Shown here piece by piece: positions 23,958 through 33,436 of a DNA stretch of 64,000 nt. The notes under the pieces are model-generated. The model had not been told where the DNA came from. It made no database searches and was given only the letters and a program-made list of their open reading frames with translations. Numbering within the stretch: position 1 is the stretch's first letter; each line of letters starts with the position of its first letter. Both the position numbers and the translations under genes were made by a program. This stretch comes from Kordia sp965224175 (GTDB lineage: Bacteria > Bacteroidota > Bacteroidia > Flavobacteriales > Flavobacteriaceae): positions 2,728,001-2,792,000 of the forward strand of contig NZ_OZ245041.1 in the NCBI RefSeq assembly GCF_965224175.1, written 5' to 3'.

Positions 23958-24641
23958 TTATTGAACGTACTTATAACCTACTCCTTTTACTGTTTTGAAA
24001 TGATTTTCTCCAATTTTTTCTCTGAGTTTACGAATATGTACATCAATAGTTCGTCCACCAACAATGACTTCATTTCCCCAAACTTTATCTAAAATTTCTT
24101 CTCTTTTAAATACTTTTCCTGGACGAGAAGCTAATAATGATAATAACTCAAATTCTTTTCTTGGTAAAATTATTTCTTGACCTTCTTTTTCAATTTTGTA
24201 CTCTTCTCTATTGATGACAATATTTCCAACGGTTACAATTTGTGCATTTTCTTCGTCTTTCTTTAATCTTCGAAGCAATGCTTTCACCTTACTTACCAAT
24301 ACTTTTGGTTTGATTGGCTTTGTAATATAATCGTCTGCTCCAGCATCAAAACCAGCTACTTGTGAATAATCTTCTCCTCTAGCAGTTAAAAATGTAATGA
24401 TGGTATTTGCTAAATTATTATCCTTACGAATAGTTTCACAAGCTTCAATTCCGTCCATTTCTGGCATCATCACATCCATAATAATTAAATGCGGCTTCAC
24501 TTTCTTTGCTTTTGCAATTGCTTCTACTCCATTCGCTGCTGTACTCAATTGATATCCTTCTGACGATAAATTATAACCTACAATTTCTAGGATATCTGGC
24601 TCATCATCAACAAGTAATATTTTTATGTCCTTTTTTTTCAT
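23958..24641 (-). CDS. PhoB/OmpR-family response regulator
   Basis: The 227-residue regulator has a receiver domain (LVDDEPD at 10-16; phospho-acceptor Asp56 in IIMDVMMPEMDG; Lys in ITKPIKPK) and a winged-helix domain (about 130-227) ending VRGVGYK-like TVKGVGYKYVQ. It works with the adjacent PhoR-like kinase. It is divergent from a TonB-dependent receptor gene, sharing a 222-bp region that holds a Pho-box-like direct repeat. Confidence 0.9.
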   Translation of the reverse strand: MKKKDIKILLVDDEPDILEIVGYNLSSEGYQLSTAANGVEAIAKAKKVKPHLIIMDVMMPEMDGIEACETIRKDNNLANTIITFLTARGEDYSQVAGFDAGADDYITKPIKPKVLVSKVKALLRRLKKDEENAQIVTVGNIVINREEYKIEKEGQEIILPRKEFELLSLLASRPGKVFKREEILDKVWGNEVIVGGRTIDVHIRKLREKIGENHFKTVKGVGYKYVQ

Positions 24642-24712
24642 TCGTGTGTCGTATTAGTTTAAGTAGTTGATTTTGTTGTTTTTATACAATAACTATATTA
24701 TGTACTTCTCAA

Positions 24713-24720
24713 CAAAAGTA
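24713..24720 (-). promoter_or_regulatory. Promoter -7 box (TACTTTTG) of the response regulator gene
   Basis: The minus strand reads TACTTTTG, matching TAnnTTTG, 71 bp upstream of ATG 24641. Confidence 0.4.
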
Positions 24721-24765
24721 AAGATAAAATTAAATATTGAAAGCTGTTAACACTCTTTTAATATC

Positions 24766-24783
24766 ATAACATTAAGCTAACAT
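24766..24783. promoter_or_regulatory. Pho-box-like direct repeat
   Basis: Two 7-bp units, ATAACAT and CTAACAT, are separated by 4 bp, so they repeat with an 11-bp period, the layout of PhoB-family binding sites. A related TTAACA lies about 20 bp further upstream. It sits between a PhoB-like regulator gene and a TonB-dependent receptor gene, 81 bp before the receptor start. Confidence 0.4.
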
Positions 24784-24863
24784 ACATATTACAAAGTTTT
24801 AACCTGCAAGTAACGCCATCTTTACACGTTGCTCATTTCTTTGCGCTGTGAAATAAAAACTAA

Positions 24864-27701
24864 ATGAGACAAAAAATTACACTTACGATTCTCCTATTCT
24901 TTACCTTTATAATAGGATTTGCACAAAACGGCTCTATTGTTGGAAAAGTGCAAGATAAAGAAACTAATAATGATCCACTTCCTTTTGTTAATATTACAAT
25001 AAAAGGTTCTTCTAAAGGAACAACTTCAGATTTAGATGGATTGTATCAACTTCAAGATGTTGCTCCTGGAACTTATACATTGGTATTTAGTTTCGTAGGA
25101 TATAAGACACAAGAAATAGAAAATGTAGTTGTAAATGCAGGGAAAATTACAAATGTTGATGTAATTATGTCTGTTAATGCTGCAGCTTTAGATCAAGTAA
25201 TTATAACAGCTACAACTCGTAAAGTATCTGAAGCAGCTACGCTATTAGAGCAAAAGAAATCAAAAGATATTGTACAAATTATTGGTGCTGAAGAACTTGC
25301 CAGAAAAGGAGTAAGTGATGCTGCTGGTGCCGTAACAAAGATTTCTGGAGTCTCAAAACAAGAAGGTTCTAGTAATGTATATGTACGTGGATTGGGTGAT
25401 CGTTACTTAAACACAACTTTCAACGGATTGCCATTACCTTCAAATGATATTAACAAAAAGAATATTGAGTTAAGCTTATTTGCTTCTGATGTTATTGAAA
25501 ATGTATCAATCAGTAAAGCGTATTCTTCTAAACAATATGGTGACTTCGCTGCTGGTAATGTAAATATTAATTCAAAAGACTACAAAGGAAAAGGATACTT
25601 AGAAGCATTTGCTGGAACTAGTGTAAATACGAATGCTATTGGAGAAGACTTCGTAGTAAGTGAAGGCTCTGGATTCTTTGGAGATTATGCAAGACACAAT
25701 CAAAATCCATTCGCTGTTATTTTATCTCACGGAGTTGACCCAGAAGATGTAAGTGCTCCAATAAATGTAAACTTTGGAGTTTCTGGAGGAAAATCATATG
25801 ACTTTGAAAACGGTTCTCGTTTGAGTCTTTTCGGAACAGTTTCTTTCGAGAACGGATACGAATACAGAAGAGGTGAAGCAACCGACTTTACTACCGTAGA
25901 AAAGAAAGCATTCCAAGATGCAGAAGAGTTTGAGTATAGTACAACAACGACTGCTATGGGAACTGTAAATTATAAAATTGACGATAAGAATAAATTAAAA
26001 TTCAATTCGTTATTCATCAACAGTTCTACAAACGAAGTTGGATATTTTGGTATCGACGGAAAAGGTAGAAACAGAGATGCTATTTTAAATACAGACGAAG
26101 GTTTTTATCAAATGAATGCACAGTTTGATCAAAACCAAGTATATGTTAATCAGTTGATCGGTAATCATAAATCAGGAAAATTTGAATTAGATTGGGCAGC
26201 TGGATACAATGTAGTATACGCTAAGCAACCAGATCGTAAGCGTATTAGTATTGAAAACTATCAGTTTGCGTTGGATAATGATCCTACAACAAATCCAACA
26301 TTCTTTAGTAACGTAGATTATGACAATCAGCGTTATTTCCAAGACATTGACGACACAGAATTTAACGGTCGTTTGAACCTAAAATACGAAGCAAACGAAA
26401 ACTTCAAAATGAACTTTGGTTACAACGCAAGAAGCAAAGAACGTAACTTTGAAAATATTCGTTATGGTTATGATATTATCGATTCAGATTTTGCGATTAC
26501 TGACGTAAATAACTTAAATAACATATTTACACCTGCAAACTTAAACTTAACTTCTGGTGGAATTTACGAAATCAAAGTCATCAATACATTTCCAGGATTA
26601 AGCAACACAAACAGACCTGGATCGGCAGAAAACACATATAAAGGAAACTTAGATTTATTTGCAGGATATGTTGATGCTGAAATAAAAGCTGGAAAATGGT
26701 TAATCGTTCCTGGCGTTAGAGTTGAATCTTTTGATCAAAGTATTAACTATGACGTAATCAACTTAGGAAACAATGGAAACGCGAGTGCAAGTGCTTATGA
26801 AAACTTCATTTTACCTAGTATAAACATTAAATATGCATTAACAGAAGAGCAAAACTTACGTTTTTCTGCAAGTAGAACAGTTTCATTACCAGAATTTAAA
26901 GAAACTGCACCATTTGTATACATCGATGTAACGAACAGAATTGGTGGTAACCCTGATTTATTAGGATCAAGTAATCCTAATTTTATAAACGTAAGTGATG
27001 TATCATACTCAAACGTCATCAACTTTGATTTAAAATACGAATGGTTTTATGGAAAAGGAGAAATCTTCTCAGTATCAGCTTTCGCGAAACAAATCTCAGA
27101 TCCTGTAAACCGAGTAGTTGCTTTTGATGCTACAGGAACACAACGTTACTTCAGAACAGGTGAAGAAGCTAGAGTATTTGGAGTTGAAGTAGAGTTTAGA
27201 AAAAACTTATTACAAAATGAAGATGAGGAAACATTACTTTCTGCCGGATTCAACACAACATTAATGCACACTGAACAAGATTTATTTGATGTAATTCAAG
27301 GAACATACAGTGTAAATTTCAGAAATGACAAAGAAGAATTACAAGGAGCTTCTCCAATTATTGTAAATGCTGATGTAAGTTACTCACCTACATTTGGAAG
27401 CTACAAGCCAACAGGAAACTTAGTATTCTCTTATTTCTCAGACAGAATTGACGCTTTAGGTTCTGGTCAGTTAGGAAACATCATTGAAAAAGCTGTACCA
27501 ACACTAGATTTCATCTTAAAAAATAAAATCACAGATAAGTTTGAAATCAATTTTAGTGTGAAAAACATCTTAAATCCAGATATCAAATTCGTTCGTGAAA
27601 CTAGCGGAGGAGACGTTTTAGTAACATCAACAAACGGAAAAGGTGTTTCTGGATTTGATAGAGGAAGAAACATAGGAATACAATTAAAATATAAATTCTA
27701 A
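24864..27701 (+). CDS. TonB-dependent outer-membrane receptor
   Basis: The 945-residue protein has a signal peptide (LFFTFIIGFAQ), a carboxypeptidase-regulatory-like domain at about 22-105 (GKVQDKETNNDPLPFVNITI, then GTYTLVFSFVGYKT), a plug domain at about 125-235 (NVYVRGLGDRYLNTTFNGLP), and a 22-strand-type barrel to a terminal aromatic (IGIQLKYKF). It imports a ligand across the outer membrane using TonB energy. No SusD partner follows; instead a lipoprotein with beta-helix repeats and a T9SS-secreted protein do. The Pho-like regulator pair upstream suggests a phosphate-linked ligand, which is inference. Confidence 0.92.
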   Translation: MRQKITLTILLFFTFIIGFAQNGSIVGKVQDKETNNDPLPFVNITIKGSSKGTTSDLDGLYQLQDVAPGTYTLVFSFVGYKTQEIENVVVNAGKITNVDVIMSVNAAALDQVIITATTRKVSEAATLLEQKKSKDIVQIIGAEELARKGVSDAAGAVTKISGVSKQEGSSNVYVRGLGDRYLNTTFNGLPLPSNDINKKNIELSLFASDVIENVSISKAYSSKQYGDFAAGNVNINSKDYKGKGYLEAFAGTSVNTNAIGEDFVVSEGSGFFGDYARHNQNPFAVILSHGVDPEDVSAPINVNFGVSGGKSYDFENGSRLSLFGTVSFENGYEYRRGEATDFTTVEKKAFQDAEEFEYSTTTTAMGTVNYKIDDKNKLKFNSLFINSSTNEVGYFGIDGKGRNRDAILNTDEGFYQMNAQFDQNQVYVNQLIGNHKSGKFELDWAAGYNVVYAKQPDRKRISIENYQFALDNDPTTNPTFFSNVDYDNQRYFQDIDDTEFNGRLNLKYEANENFKMNFGYNARSKERNFENIRYGYDIIDSDFAITDVNNLNNIFTPANLNLTSGGIYEIKVINTFPGLSNTNRPGSAENTYKGNLDLFAGYVDAEIKAGKWLIVPGVRVESFDQSINYDVINLGNNGNASASAYENFILPSINIKYALTEEQNLRFSASRTVSLPEFKETAPFVYIDVTNRIGGNPDLLGSSNPNFINVSDVSYSNVINFDLKYEWFYGKGEIFSVSAFAKQISDPVNRVVAFDATGTQRYFRTGEEARVFGVEVEFRKNLLQNEDEETLLSAGFNTTLMHTEQDLFDVIQGTYSVNFRNDKEELQGASPIIVNADVSYSPTFGSYKPTGNLVFSYFSDRIDALGSGQLGNIIEKAVPTLDFILKNKITDKFEINFSVKNILNPDIKFVRETSGGDVLVTSTNGKGVSGFDRGRNIGIQLKYKF

Positions 27702-27740
27702 CAAACACAATTAAGAAATTACAATTAAAACACAAACACA

Positions 27741-28940
27741 ATGAAAAATCGCTTAATATTTGGACTTGCACTTTTAGGAGCTTTAGCTTTAACTTCATGT
27801 GCATCAGATGACACTGCTGACATCAATATCACTGATAACAGTGTTACAAATAACAATACTACTGGTGGAGGAAACACAGGTGGAGAAACTATCTTCTTAT
27901 CAGGAACATATACTGAAGATTTAACTTTAGATGCAAACAACAGCTATGTTGTAAATGGGTCATTAATCATGGCATCTGGAACTACATTAACAATTCCTCC
28001 ATGTATGACAATTGAAGCATTAGCTGCTGGATCTGATGTATACATTGCTATCTCTCAAGGAGCTACTATCGATGCACAAGGAACTGCTGATTGCCCAATC
28101 GTATTCACATCAAACGCTTCTGCACCAGCTGCTGGAGATTGGGGAGGATTAATCATCTTAGGTGATGCACCAATCAACTCTGTATCTGGAACTGCAACTG
28201 CAACTTCTGAAATCGCTAGTTTACCTTACGGTGGAACTGATACTACTGACAACTCTGGAACATTACGTTATGTACGTGTACAATATTCTGGTGGATCTGC
28301 TGATGGTCAATCAGAAAATAATGGAATCTCTTTCTACGGAGTTGGAAACGGAACAACTGTAGAATACGTTCAAGTATTTGAAGGAAAAGATGATGGATTT
28401 GAATTCTTTGGTGGAACTGTAAATGCTGATTACATTTCTGTTGTAAATGCTCAAGATGATTCTATCGACTGGACAGAAGGATACACTGGAACGATCACAA
28501 ACGCATACGTACAACACGGAGCTGATCATGATAAAGGAATTGAAGCTGATGGTTTCAACACAGATATCGGAAACAACTCAAACCCAATTTTCTTCTCTGC
28601 ACCAACAGTAAACAACCTTACCATTGTAGGTTTAGGATCAGGAACAAGTAGTGAAGCGATTCGTTTAAGAGCTGGAACAAGAGCTATATTTAACAACGTT
28701 GTCTTAGAAGGATATGGTGAAGGATTTGACTTAGATGGAAATTCAACTGATAGCCCAACTGGAGCTGGAGTTGTTGACGGTGACACACAAGTAACTGACA
28801 TCTTATTTACTGACATCACTTTAAAAGTTAAAAATGATACAGGAGTTATGTTTACAGAAGCTGACTTAATTGCAGGAGACGGAAACGGAACAGGAACTGA
28901 TTATGCTACTTGGGGAGCAGGTTGGACTGTAGGAAACTAA
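27741..28940 (+). CDS. Beta-helix surface or periplasmic lipoprotein
   Basis: The 399-residue protein has a lipoprotein signal (LLGALALTSCASDD, Cys20), then a low-complexity Asn/Thr/Gly linker (about 25-55) and a beta-helix-like body with repeated strand-turn units (GTTVEYVQVFEGKDDGFEFF, NADYISVVNAQDDSIDW). No polysaccharide lyase catalytic residues are evident. Its codon choice is very uniform (nearly all Gly as GGA or GGT), as for highly expressed genes. It lies 39 bp after the TonB-dependent receptor, probably in one transcript, and ends at a strong terminator. It may be the receptor's ligand-capturing partner. Confidence 0.7.
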   Translation: MKNRLIFGLALLGALALTSCASDDTADINITDNSVTNNNTTGGGNTGGETIFLSGTYTEDLTLDANNSYVVNGSLIMASGTTLTIPPCMTIEALAAGSDVYIAISQGATIDAQGTADCPIVFTSNASAPAAGDWGGLIILGDAPINSVSGTATATSEIASLPYGGTDTTDNSGTLRYVRVQYSGGSADGQSENNGISFYGVGNGTTVEYVQVFEGKDDGFEFFGGTVNADYISVVNAQDDSIDWTEGYTGTITNAYVQHGADHDKGIEADGFNTDIGNNSNPIFFSAPTVNNLTIVGLGSGTSSEAIRLRAGTRAIFNNVVLEGYGEGFDLDGNSTDSPTGAGVVDGDTQVTDILFTDITLKVKNDTGVMFTEADLIAGDGNGTGTDYATWGAGWTVGN

Positions 28941-28960
28941 TTCCAAAAAAAATACATGTA

Positions 28961-28991
28961 AAAAAACGCCTTCATCTGAAGGCGTTTTTTT
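28961..28991 (+). terminator. Rho-independent terminator after the lipoprotein gene
   Basis: The stem AACGCCTTCA / TGAAGGCGTT lies within a run of As and Ts, 20 bp past the stop at 28940. It ends the receptor-lipoprotein transcript. Confidence 0.88.
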
Positions 28992-29078
28992 ATGTCTATT
29001 AGATTAATACTTTTGTTATCAAATGGTTAAAACAACGTGTAAATACGTAAGTACACTTCGCTAATTCGACTTCTTTTG

Positions 29079-29086
29079 TATATTTG
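29079..29086 (+). promoter_or_regulatory. Promoter -7 box (TATATTTG) of the T9SS protein gene
   Basis: This is a perfect TAnnTTTG match 35 bp before ATG 29122. The upstream terminator makes a separate promoter necessary. Confidence 0.5.
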
Positions 29087-29121
29087 CACCATATATTATT
29101 ATAAAAGTTAAAATATAACGT

Positions 29122-30747
29122 ATGAACAAAAATTACTTATTATTAGTTGCATTGTTAATTTCTTCTTTGTCTTTCGGACAAATTGTAACAAATGGAGATT
29201 TTGAAAGTTGGACAGGAGGCGTTTTAGATACCTGGACAAGTGAAGCTGGAACAACTGTAGAAGAAGAAACTACAATTGTTAATGGAGGAACAAGTTCTGC
29301 AAAGTTCACAGTAACTACACAAACACAAGGTAATACTGATTTCAGACAAACAGTAAATGTTGAAGCTGGAAAAACATATGATGTTAGCGTATGGGTTTAC
29401 CAAGCTGATAATGGAGCAAGAGCACGTCTATTTGTTGACGGATACCAAGGATATTCAGATCCTGATAACTTAAACGCTTGGCAAGAACTTACATATGAGT
29501 ATTCTGCTACTACAACTGGAACAATTGATCTTGGACTTCGTTTCTACGATATCTCTTCAAATTGGGCTGCTGCAGGAAACATGTCAGTAATATACATTGA
29601 TGACTATACAGTAACTGAGCAAGTAGTTACAGTACCAACACTTACAATTACTGCACCAACTGATGGTAACTCATTCGGACCTGGTACTACAAGTGTTGAC
29701 CTTGAGTATGTAACTCAAAATGTTGACTTAATGATGGCTAACAACTATGTAAATGTTACTGTAAACATGAACCCAGCTGATGTTGATGTTTCAAGTCCTT
29801 ACGCAATTCCTACTATGGATGGTGGAATGTATGATGTAACAGTTGAGTTATACGAAAACAACGTAGTAGTTGATACTAAAATGGTTTCTTTCTCTGTTGG
29901 AAGTATTACACAAGTAGCTAACATTACTGACTTACGTGCTGGAACTATTGGTGAATTCTACGAATTAACAGGTGAAGCATTAATCTCTTACATCGTAACG
30001 GAAGGAACAAGAAATCAAAAATACATTCAAGATGCTAATGCAGGAATCTTAATTGATGACACTGCTGGAACATTAAGCGCTCCTTTAAACATTGGAGATG
30101 GAATTATTGGTTTACAAGGACAGTTATCTCAATTTAGTGGTGTTCTTCAGTTTGTACCTTCTCAAAATGTAGCTGGTGCTTCTTCAACTGGAAACATGAT
30201 TACTCCAATTGATGTAACAGTTTCTGACTTATTAATGAATGGTGAAAACTACGAAAGTAGATTAATCAGATTGTTAGACGTAAACTTCGCTGACACTGGA
30301 ATGTTTGCAGATAACACAAACTATGATGTTACTGTAAACGGTGGAACTGATATGACAGTTTGTAGAGTTTCTTTCGGAGATGAAGATATTATTGGAGAAA
30401 TGATTCCTACAATGCCTTCTAACATTATTGGTTTAGGTGGAGAATTTAACGGAACACGTCAAGTATTACCAAGATACGCTAGCGACATTGAAGATGCATT
30501 AAGCACTGAAGAATTTAGCACTTCTGCTTTCAGCATGTATCCAAACCCAGTAAATGGAACTACAGTAACAATTACATCTGCTTCAAACAACACGAAAGAT
30601 GTACAAGTATATAGCATTATCGGAAAACAAGTAATCAATACTACAATCACAAACAGATTAGATGTTTCTGGTTTACAATCAGGAGTATATGTAGTTAAAA
30701 TTACAGAAAATGGTAAATCTGCAACTAAGAAATTAGTAATTAAGTAA
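29122..30747 (+). CDS. T9SS-secreted protein with carbohydrate-binding-like and DUF5689-like domains
   Basis: The 541-residue protein has a signal peptide (LLISSLSFGQ), a jelly-roll module at about 20-170 resembling CBM4/9 (NGDFESWTGG, FRQTVNVEAGKTYDVSVWVY), an Ig-like segment at about 175-265, and an OB-fold-like DUF5689 region at about 268-450 (GEFYELTGEALISYIV). The last about 75 residues are a type A T9SS sorting domain: FSMYPNPVNGTTV, VQVYSIIGKQV, LQSGVYVVKITENGKSATKKLVI. It should be exported to the surface by type IX secretion. Uniform codon use like the two genes before it suggests high expression. Confidence 0.85.
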   Translation: MNKNYLLLVALLISSLSFGQIVTNGDFESWTGGVLDTWTSEAGTTVEEETTIVNGGTSSAKFTVTTQTQGNTDFRQTVNVEAGKTYDVSVWVYQADNGARARLFVDGYQGYSDPDNLNAWQELTYEYSATTTGTIDLGLRFYDISSNWAAAGNMSVIYIDDYTVTEQVVTVPTLTITAPTDGNSFGPGTTSVDLEYVTQNVDLMMANNYVNVTVNMNPADVDVSSPYAIPTMDGGMYDVTVELYENNVVVDTKMVSFSVGSITQVANITDLRAGTIGEFYELTGEALISYIVTEGTRNQKYIQDANAGILIDDTAGTLSAPLNIGDGIIGLQGQLSQFSGVLQFVPSQNVAGASSTGNMITPIDVTVSDLLMNGENYESRLIRLLDVNFADTGMFADNTNYDVTVNGGTDMTVCRVSFGDEDIIGEMIPTMPSNIIGLGGEFNGTRQVLPRYASDIEDALSTEEFSTSAFSMYPNPVNGTTVTITSASNNTKDVQVYSIIGKQVINTTITNRLDVSGLQSGVYVVKITENGKSATKKLVIK

Positions 30748-30770
30748 GTTACCAAATACAAAACATACTA

Positions 30771-30802
30771 AAAGCATCTTGAGTTTTCAAGATGCTTTTT
30801 TT
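30771..30802 (+). terminator. Rho-independent terminator after the T9SS protein gene
   Basis: A 12-bp perfect stem (AAAGCATCTTGA / TCAAGATGCTTT) with a 4-base loop is followed by a T-run. Confidence 0.88.
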
Positions 30803-30841
30803 ATATTTAAAAATATCTCTAATTTAAAAATCTACAGATAG

Positions 30842-31447
30842 ATGGAAGACTCAGGAAGCGTTATGGAAATAGTACAATTACTTATTGGAATTATCCTAAT
30901 CGTATCTGTGTATTTTATTGTGATCCGCACAGTTTTCAACAGAAAACGCATCGCTAAGTTGACAGGAGACGATTTAAAGTTTGACAAAATCAGAGCTATT
31001 TACACACAACTAAAAAAAGGAAATAATCCTAAAGTAGCTATACTAAAAAAGTATGCGGAAAGTTTAGAACATCGAACTTTAGTATATGAGGCTTTAGAAA
31101 AATTTAATAAAATTAACGCCTTTCCAAAAGCGTTATTAACCCTTGAAAAATCCTCGGAAAGTTATTTGGCGAACCGGTTAGACATGCATGATGATTTTGA
31201 CAGTTTTCCAAACGAAATAACATACAAAGAAACAGTTGAATTACAAAATGGAACAACTTTTCTAATTTTTAAATTTAAAGTATATGAACCACATTTATAC
31301 GCAAATAAAGACTGGATGATTGGTTATGTTGGATATAAAACAGATAGTACGAAAGCATACATGAAGCCTGATGTTATCTGGAGTAAATTTGAATGTGAAC
31401 TCTTATCAAAAGATAAACTTGAAAAAATCACATCAAGTACATTGTAA
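30842..31447 (+). CDS. Hypothetical membrane-anchored protein
   Basis: The 201-residue product has one N-terminal membrane helix (IVQLLIGIILIVSVYFIVI, about 10-28) followed by a basic cytoplasmic stop and a mostly helical domain (YTQLKKGNNPKVAILKKYAES), then a beta-rich C-terminal half (TTFLIFKFKVYEPHLY). I do not recognise the family and no catalytic motif is visible. It stands between the T9SS gene's terminator and the promoter of the LuxE-like gene. Confidence 0.65.
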   Translation: MEDSGSVMEIVQLLIGIILIVSVYFIVIRTVFNRKRIAKLTGDDLKFDKIRAIYTQLKKGNNPKVAILKKYAESLEHRTLVYEALEKFNKINAFPKALLTLEKSSESYLANRLDMHDDFDSFPNEITYKETVELQNGTTFLIFKFKVYEPHLYANKDWMIGYVGYKTDSTKAYMKPDVIWSKFECELLSKDKLEKITSSTL

Positions 31448-31481
31448 AACAAAAGCAACCCTGATTTTCCTTTATTTTAGT

Positions 31482-31489
31482 TACTTTTG
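31482..31489 (+). promoter_or_regulatory. Promoter -7 box (TACTTTTG) of the LuxE-like gene
   Basis: This matches TAnnTTTG 18 bp before ATG 31508. Confidence 0.45.
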
Positions 31490-31507
31490 TCCTCTCAGTA
31501 GACAATC

Positions 31508-32485
31508 ATGAATCCCAACGCTATTTTCAATATACAAGACGAAGCTTCTTTCGAAGCTGTAACGTTTCAAACATTTCAGCATCAATTTGAAAATAATCGT
31601 ACCTATAGATCTTTTTGCGACTTACTTTATGTACATCCTAGCGAAATTACAAAGATTGAAGACATTCCATTTCTTCCAATTCAGTTTTTCAAATCACACG
31701 AAATAGTTTCTAACCATCATTCTGTTCAGGAAACATTTACAAGTTCAGGAACTACAGGAAGTACGCCAAGCAAACACCTTGTTACAGATATAGCTATCTA
31801 CGAGGAAAGCTACCGAAAAGGATTCGAATATTTCTATGGAAACATCGAAGAATATGTCGTTTTAGCGCTTTTACCAAACTATTTAGAACGAAAAGACTCG
31901 TCATTAGTCTACATGGCAAACGACCTCATCAAACGCAGTAAACATGCTGAAAGTGGTTTCTATTTAGATGATTTAAAAGGACTCACAGAAAAACTCACAA
32001 AACTCGATCAAGAAGGACAAAAAGTATTACTGATCGGTGTTTCATTTGCTTTGTTAGATTTGATTGAAACGACACAGTTTCAACTGAAACATACAATTAT
32101 TATGGAAACTGGCGGCATGAAAGGTCGCAGAAAAGAAATGATTCGCGCAGAACTCCATCAACAACTTTGTAAAGGTTTTGGCGTAAACAAAATTCATTCG
32201 GAATACGGAATGACCGAATTGCTTTCGCAAGGATATTCTAATGGCGATGGAATTTTTAAAACGCCACCTTGGATGAAAATCTTCACCCGCGATCCTGAAG
32301 ATGCATTAACACTTCAACCCAAAGGAAAATCTGGCGGCATCAATGTCATTGATTTGGCAAATATCAACTCATGTGCTTTTATTGCCACACAAGATTTGGG
32401 AAAAGTATATACAGATAATACCTTCGAAATTCTCGGTCGTTTTGATCATTCAGACATAAGAGGCTGTAATTTAATGGTTTTTTAA
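31508..32485 (+). CDS. LuxE/PaaK-like adenylate-forming acyltransferase
   Basis: The 325-residue protein matches acyl-protein synthetases of the LuxE type: FTSSGTTGSTPSKHL is the ATP-binding Ser/Thr/Gly loop, followed by METGGMKGRRKEM and HSEYGMTELLSQGY, the A5-like motif. LuxE activates fatty acids as acyl-AMP; no luciferase or reductase genes are here, so the role differs. In Bacteroidota such stand-alone proteins are common, with unknown acyl substrate. It is cytoplasmic and monocistronic, between a promoter and a terminator. Confidence 0.82.
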   Translation: MNPNAIFNIQDEASFEAVTFQTFQHQFENNRTYRSFCDLLYVHPSEITKIEDIPFLPIQFFKSHEIVSNHHSVQETFTSSGTTGSTPSKHLVTDIAIYEESYRKGFEYFYGNIEEYVVLALLPNYLERKDSSLVYMANDLIKRSKHAESGFYLDDLKGLTEKLTKLDQEGQKVLLIGVSFALLDLIETTQFQLKHTIIMETGGMKGRRKEMIRAELHQQLCKGFGVNKIHSEYGMTELLSQGYSNGDGIFKTPPWMKIFTRDPEDALTLQPKGKSGGINVIDLANINSCAFIATQDLGKVYTDNTFEILGRFDHSDIRGCNLMVF

Positions 32486-32572
32486 CACCTACACTGAAAG
32501 GTTTCTAGCAATTACACGAACAAACTATAGAGATTAACATCTTATATTAGTTTAGTTATTTAATAAATTCAA

Positions 32573-32618
32573 AACCCTGAACATGGCTCCTACTACAGCA
32601 TATTCAGGGTTCTTTTTT
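32573..32618 (+). terminator. Rho-independent terminator after the LuxE-like gene
   Basis: The arms AACCCTGAA and TTCAGGGTT flank a 21-base loop and are followed by TCTTTTTTT. The following A-run means it could also slow transcription from the minus-strand side. Confidence 0.75.
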
Positions 32619-32692
32619 TAAAAAAATCTGTAATTCAAAGAAAATTCAACTGAAGAGAAAGTGCAACACAAACACTAGATCTACAAGTTTTT

Positions 32693-33436
32693 TTACTCAA
32701 TCCATTTTCTAAATTCGCTTGTTGTAGACGCACTTGTAATTAAATGTTGTTTGTAGTTTTTGATGGAAATTGCCAATCTGTCTCCAAAGTAAGGTTCAAT
32801 TTTTTCGATGAAGTTAATATTCACTATTTCACCACGATTAATTTGAAAAAACTCTTTTGGGTTTAACTCCTTTATTAAATCAGATAACTTATGGCGAAAT
32901 TCATTTTCTTTTCCATTTTCATCAATCGCGATACATTTTCCAGAATTAGATAAAATTGCTACCGTATTTTTTGTACTTAGAATTTTTATCTCTGTTTTGG
33001 TTTTTATGATGATTCGCTCTTTGTAATCTTTATTTAATCCGTGAATGGTCTCTGATATTTTCTTCCAATCAAGCTCTTTGTTTTGTAAATTTTCAAACTT
33101 TTCCATTGCTTTCAAGAACTTGTTATAGCTGATGGGTTTTAGTAAATAAGCAATTCCGTTTACATCGAAAGCATCTTGATAAAAAGTATTATAAGCAGTT
33201 GTAAAAATAATTGGAGATTTTATAATATTGGTTTTCAATAAAGAAAATACGTTTCCATCTAGCAATTCAATATCAGAAAATACCAAATCAACTTGTTCAT
33301 TGGTTTCATACCATTTTTCAACTTCTTCTTTGCTTTGTAATGAAGCTACTATCTCGACTTTGTCGTTGTATCGCAGCACATGGTCTGAAATGATTTCAAC
33401 ATTGATAGCTTCGTCTTCTATGATTAATACTTTCAT
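32693..33436 (-). CDS. LytTR-family response regulator
   Basis: The 247-residue regulator has a receiver domain (LIIEDEAIN; Asp55 in LVFSDIELLDG; Lys near KPISYNKF) and a C-terminal LytTR DNA-binding domain (about 140-247; IIIKTKTEIKIL, FFQINRGEIVNINFIEKIEP). It is translationally coupled to the LytS-type kinase gene by a 4-bp overlap and should be phosphorylated by it. The neighbouring barrel-protein gene is a candidate target. Confidence 0.9.
   Translation of the reverse strand: MKVLIIEDEAINVEIISDHVLRYNDKVEIVASLQSKEEVEKWYETNEQVDLVFSDIELLDGNVFSLLKTNIIKSPIIFTTAYNTFYQDAFDVNGIAYLLKPISYNKFLKAMEKFENLQNKELDWKKISETIHGLNKDYKERIIIKTKTEIKILSTKNTVAILSNSGKCIAIDENGKENEFRHKLSDLIKELNPKEFFQINRGEIVNINFIEKIEPYFGDRLAISIKNYKQHLITSASTTSEFRKWIE

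Noticed and set aside
26795..27022. Antisense frames within the TonB-dependent receptor and the following lipoprotein
   Set aside because: They mirror the strong codon bias of the real genes and lack promoters or start signals.
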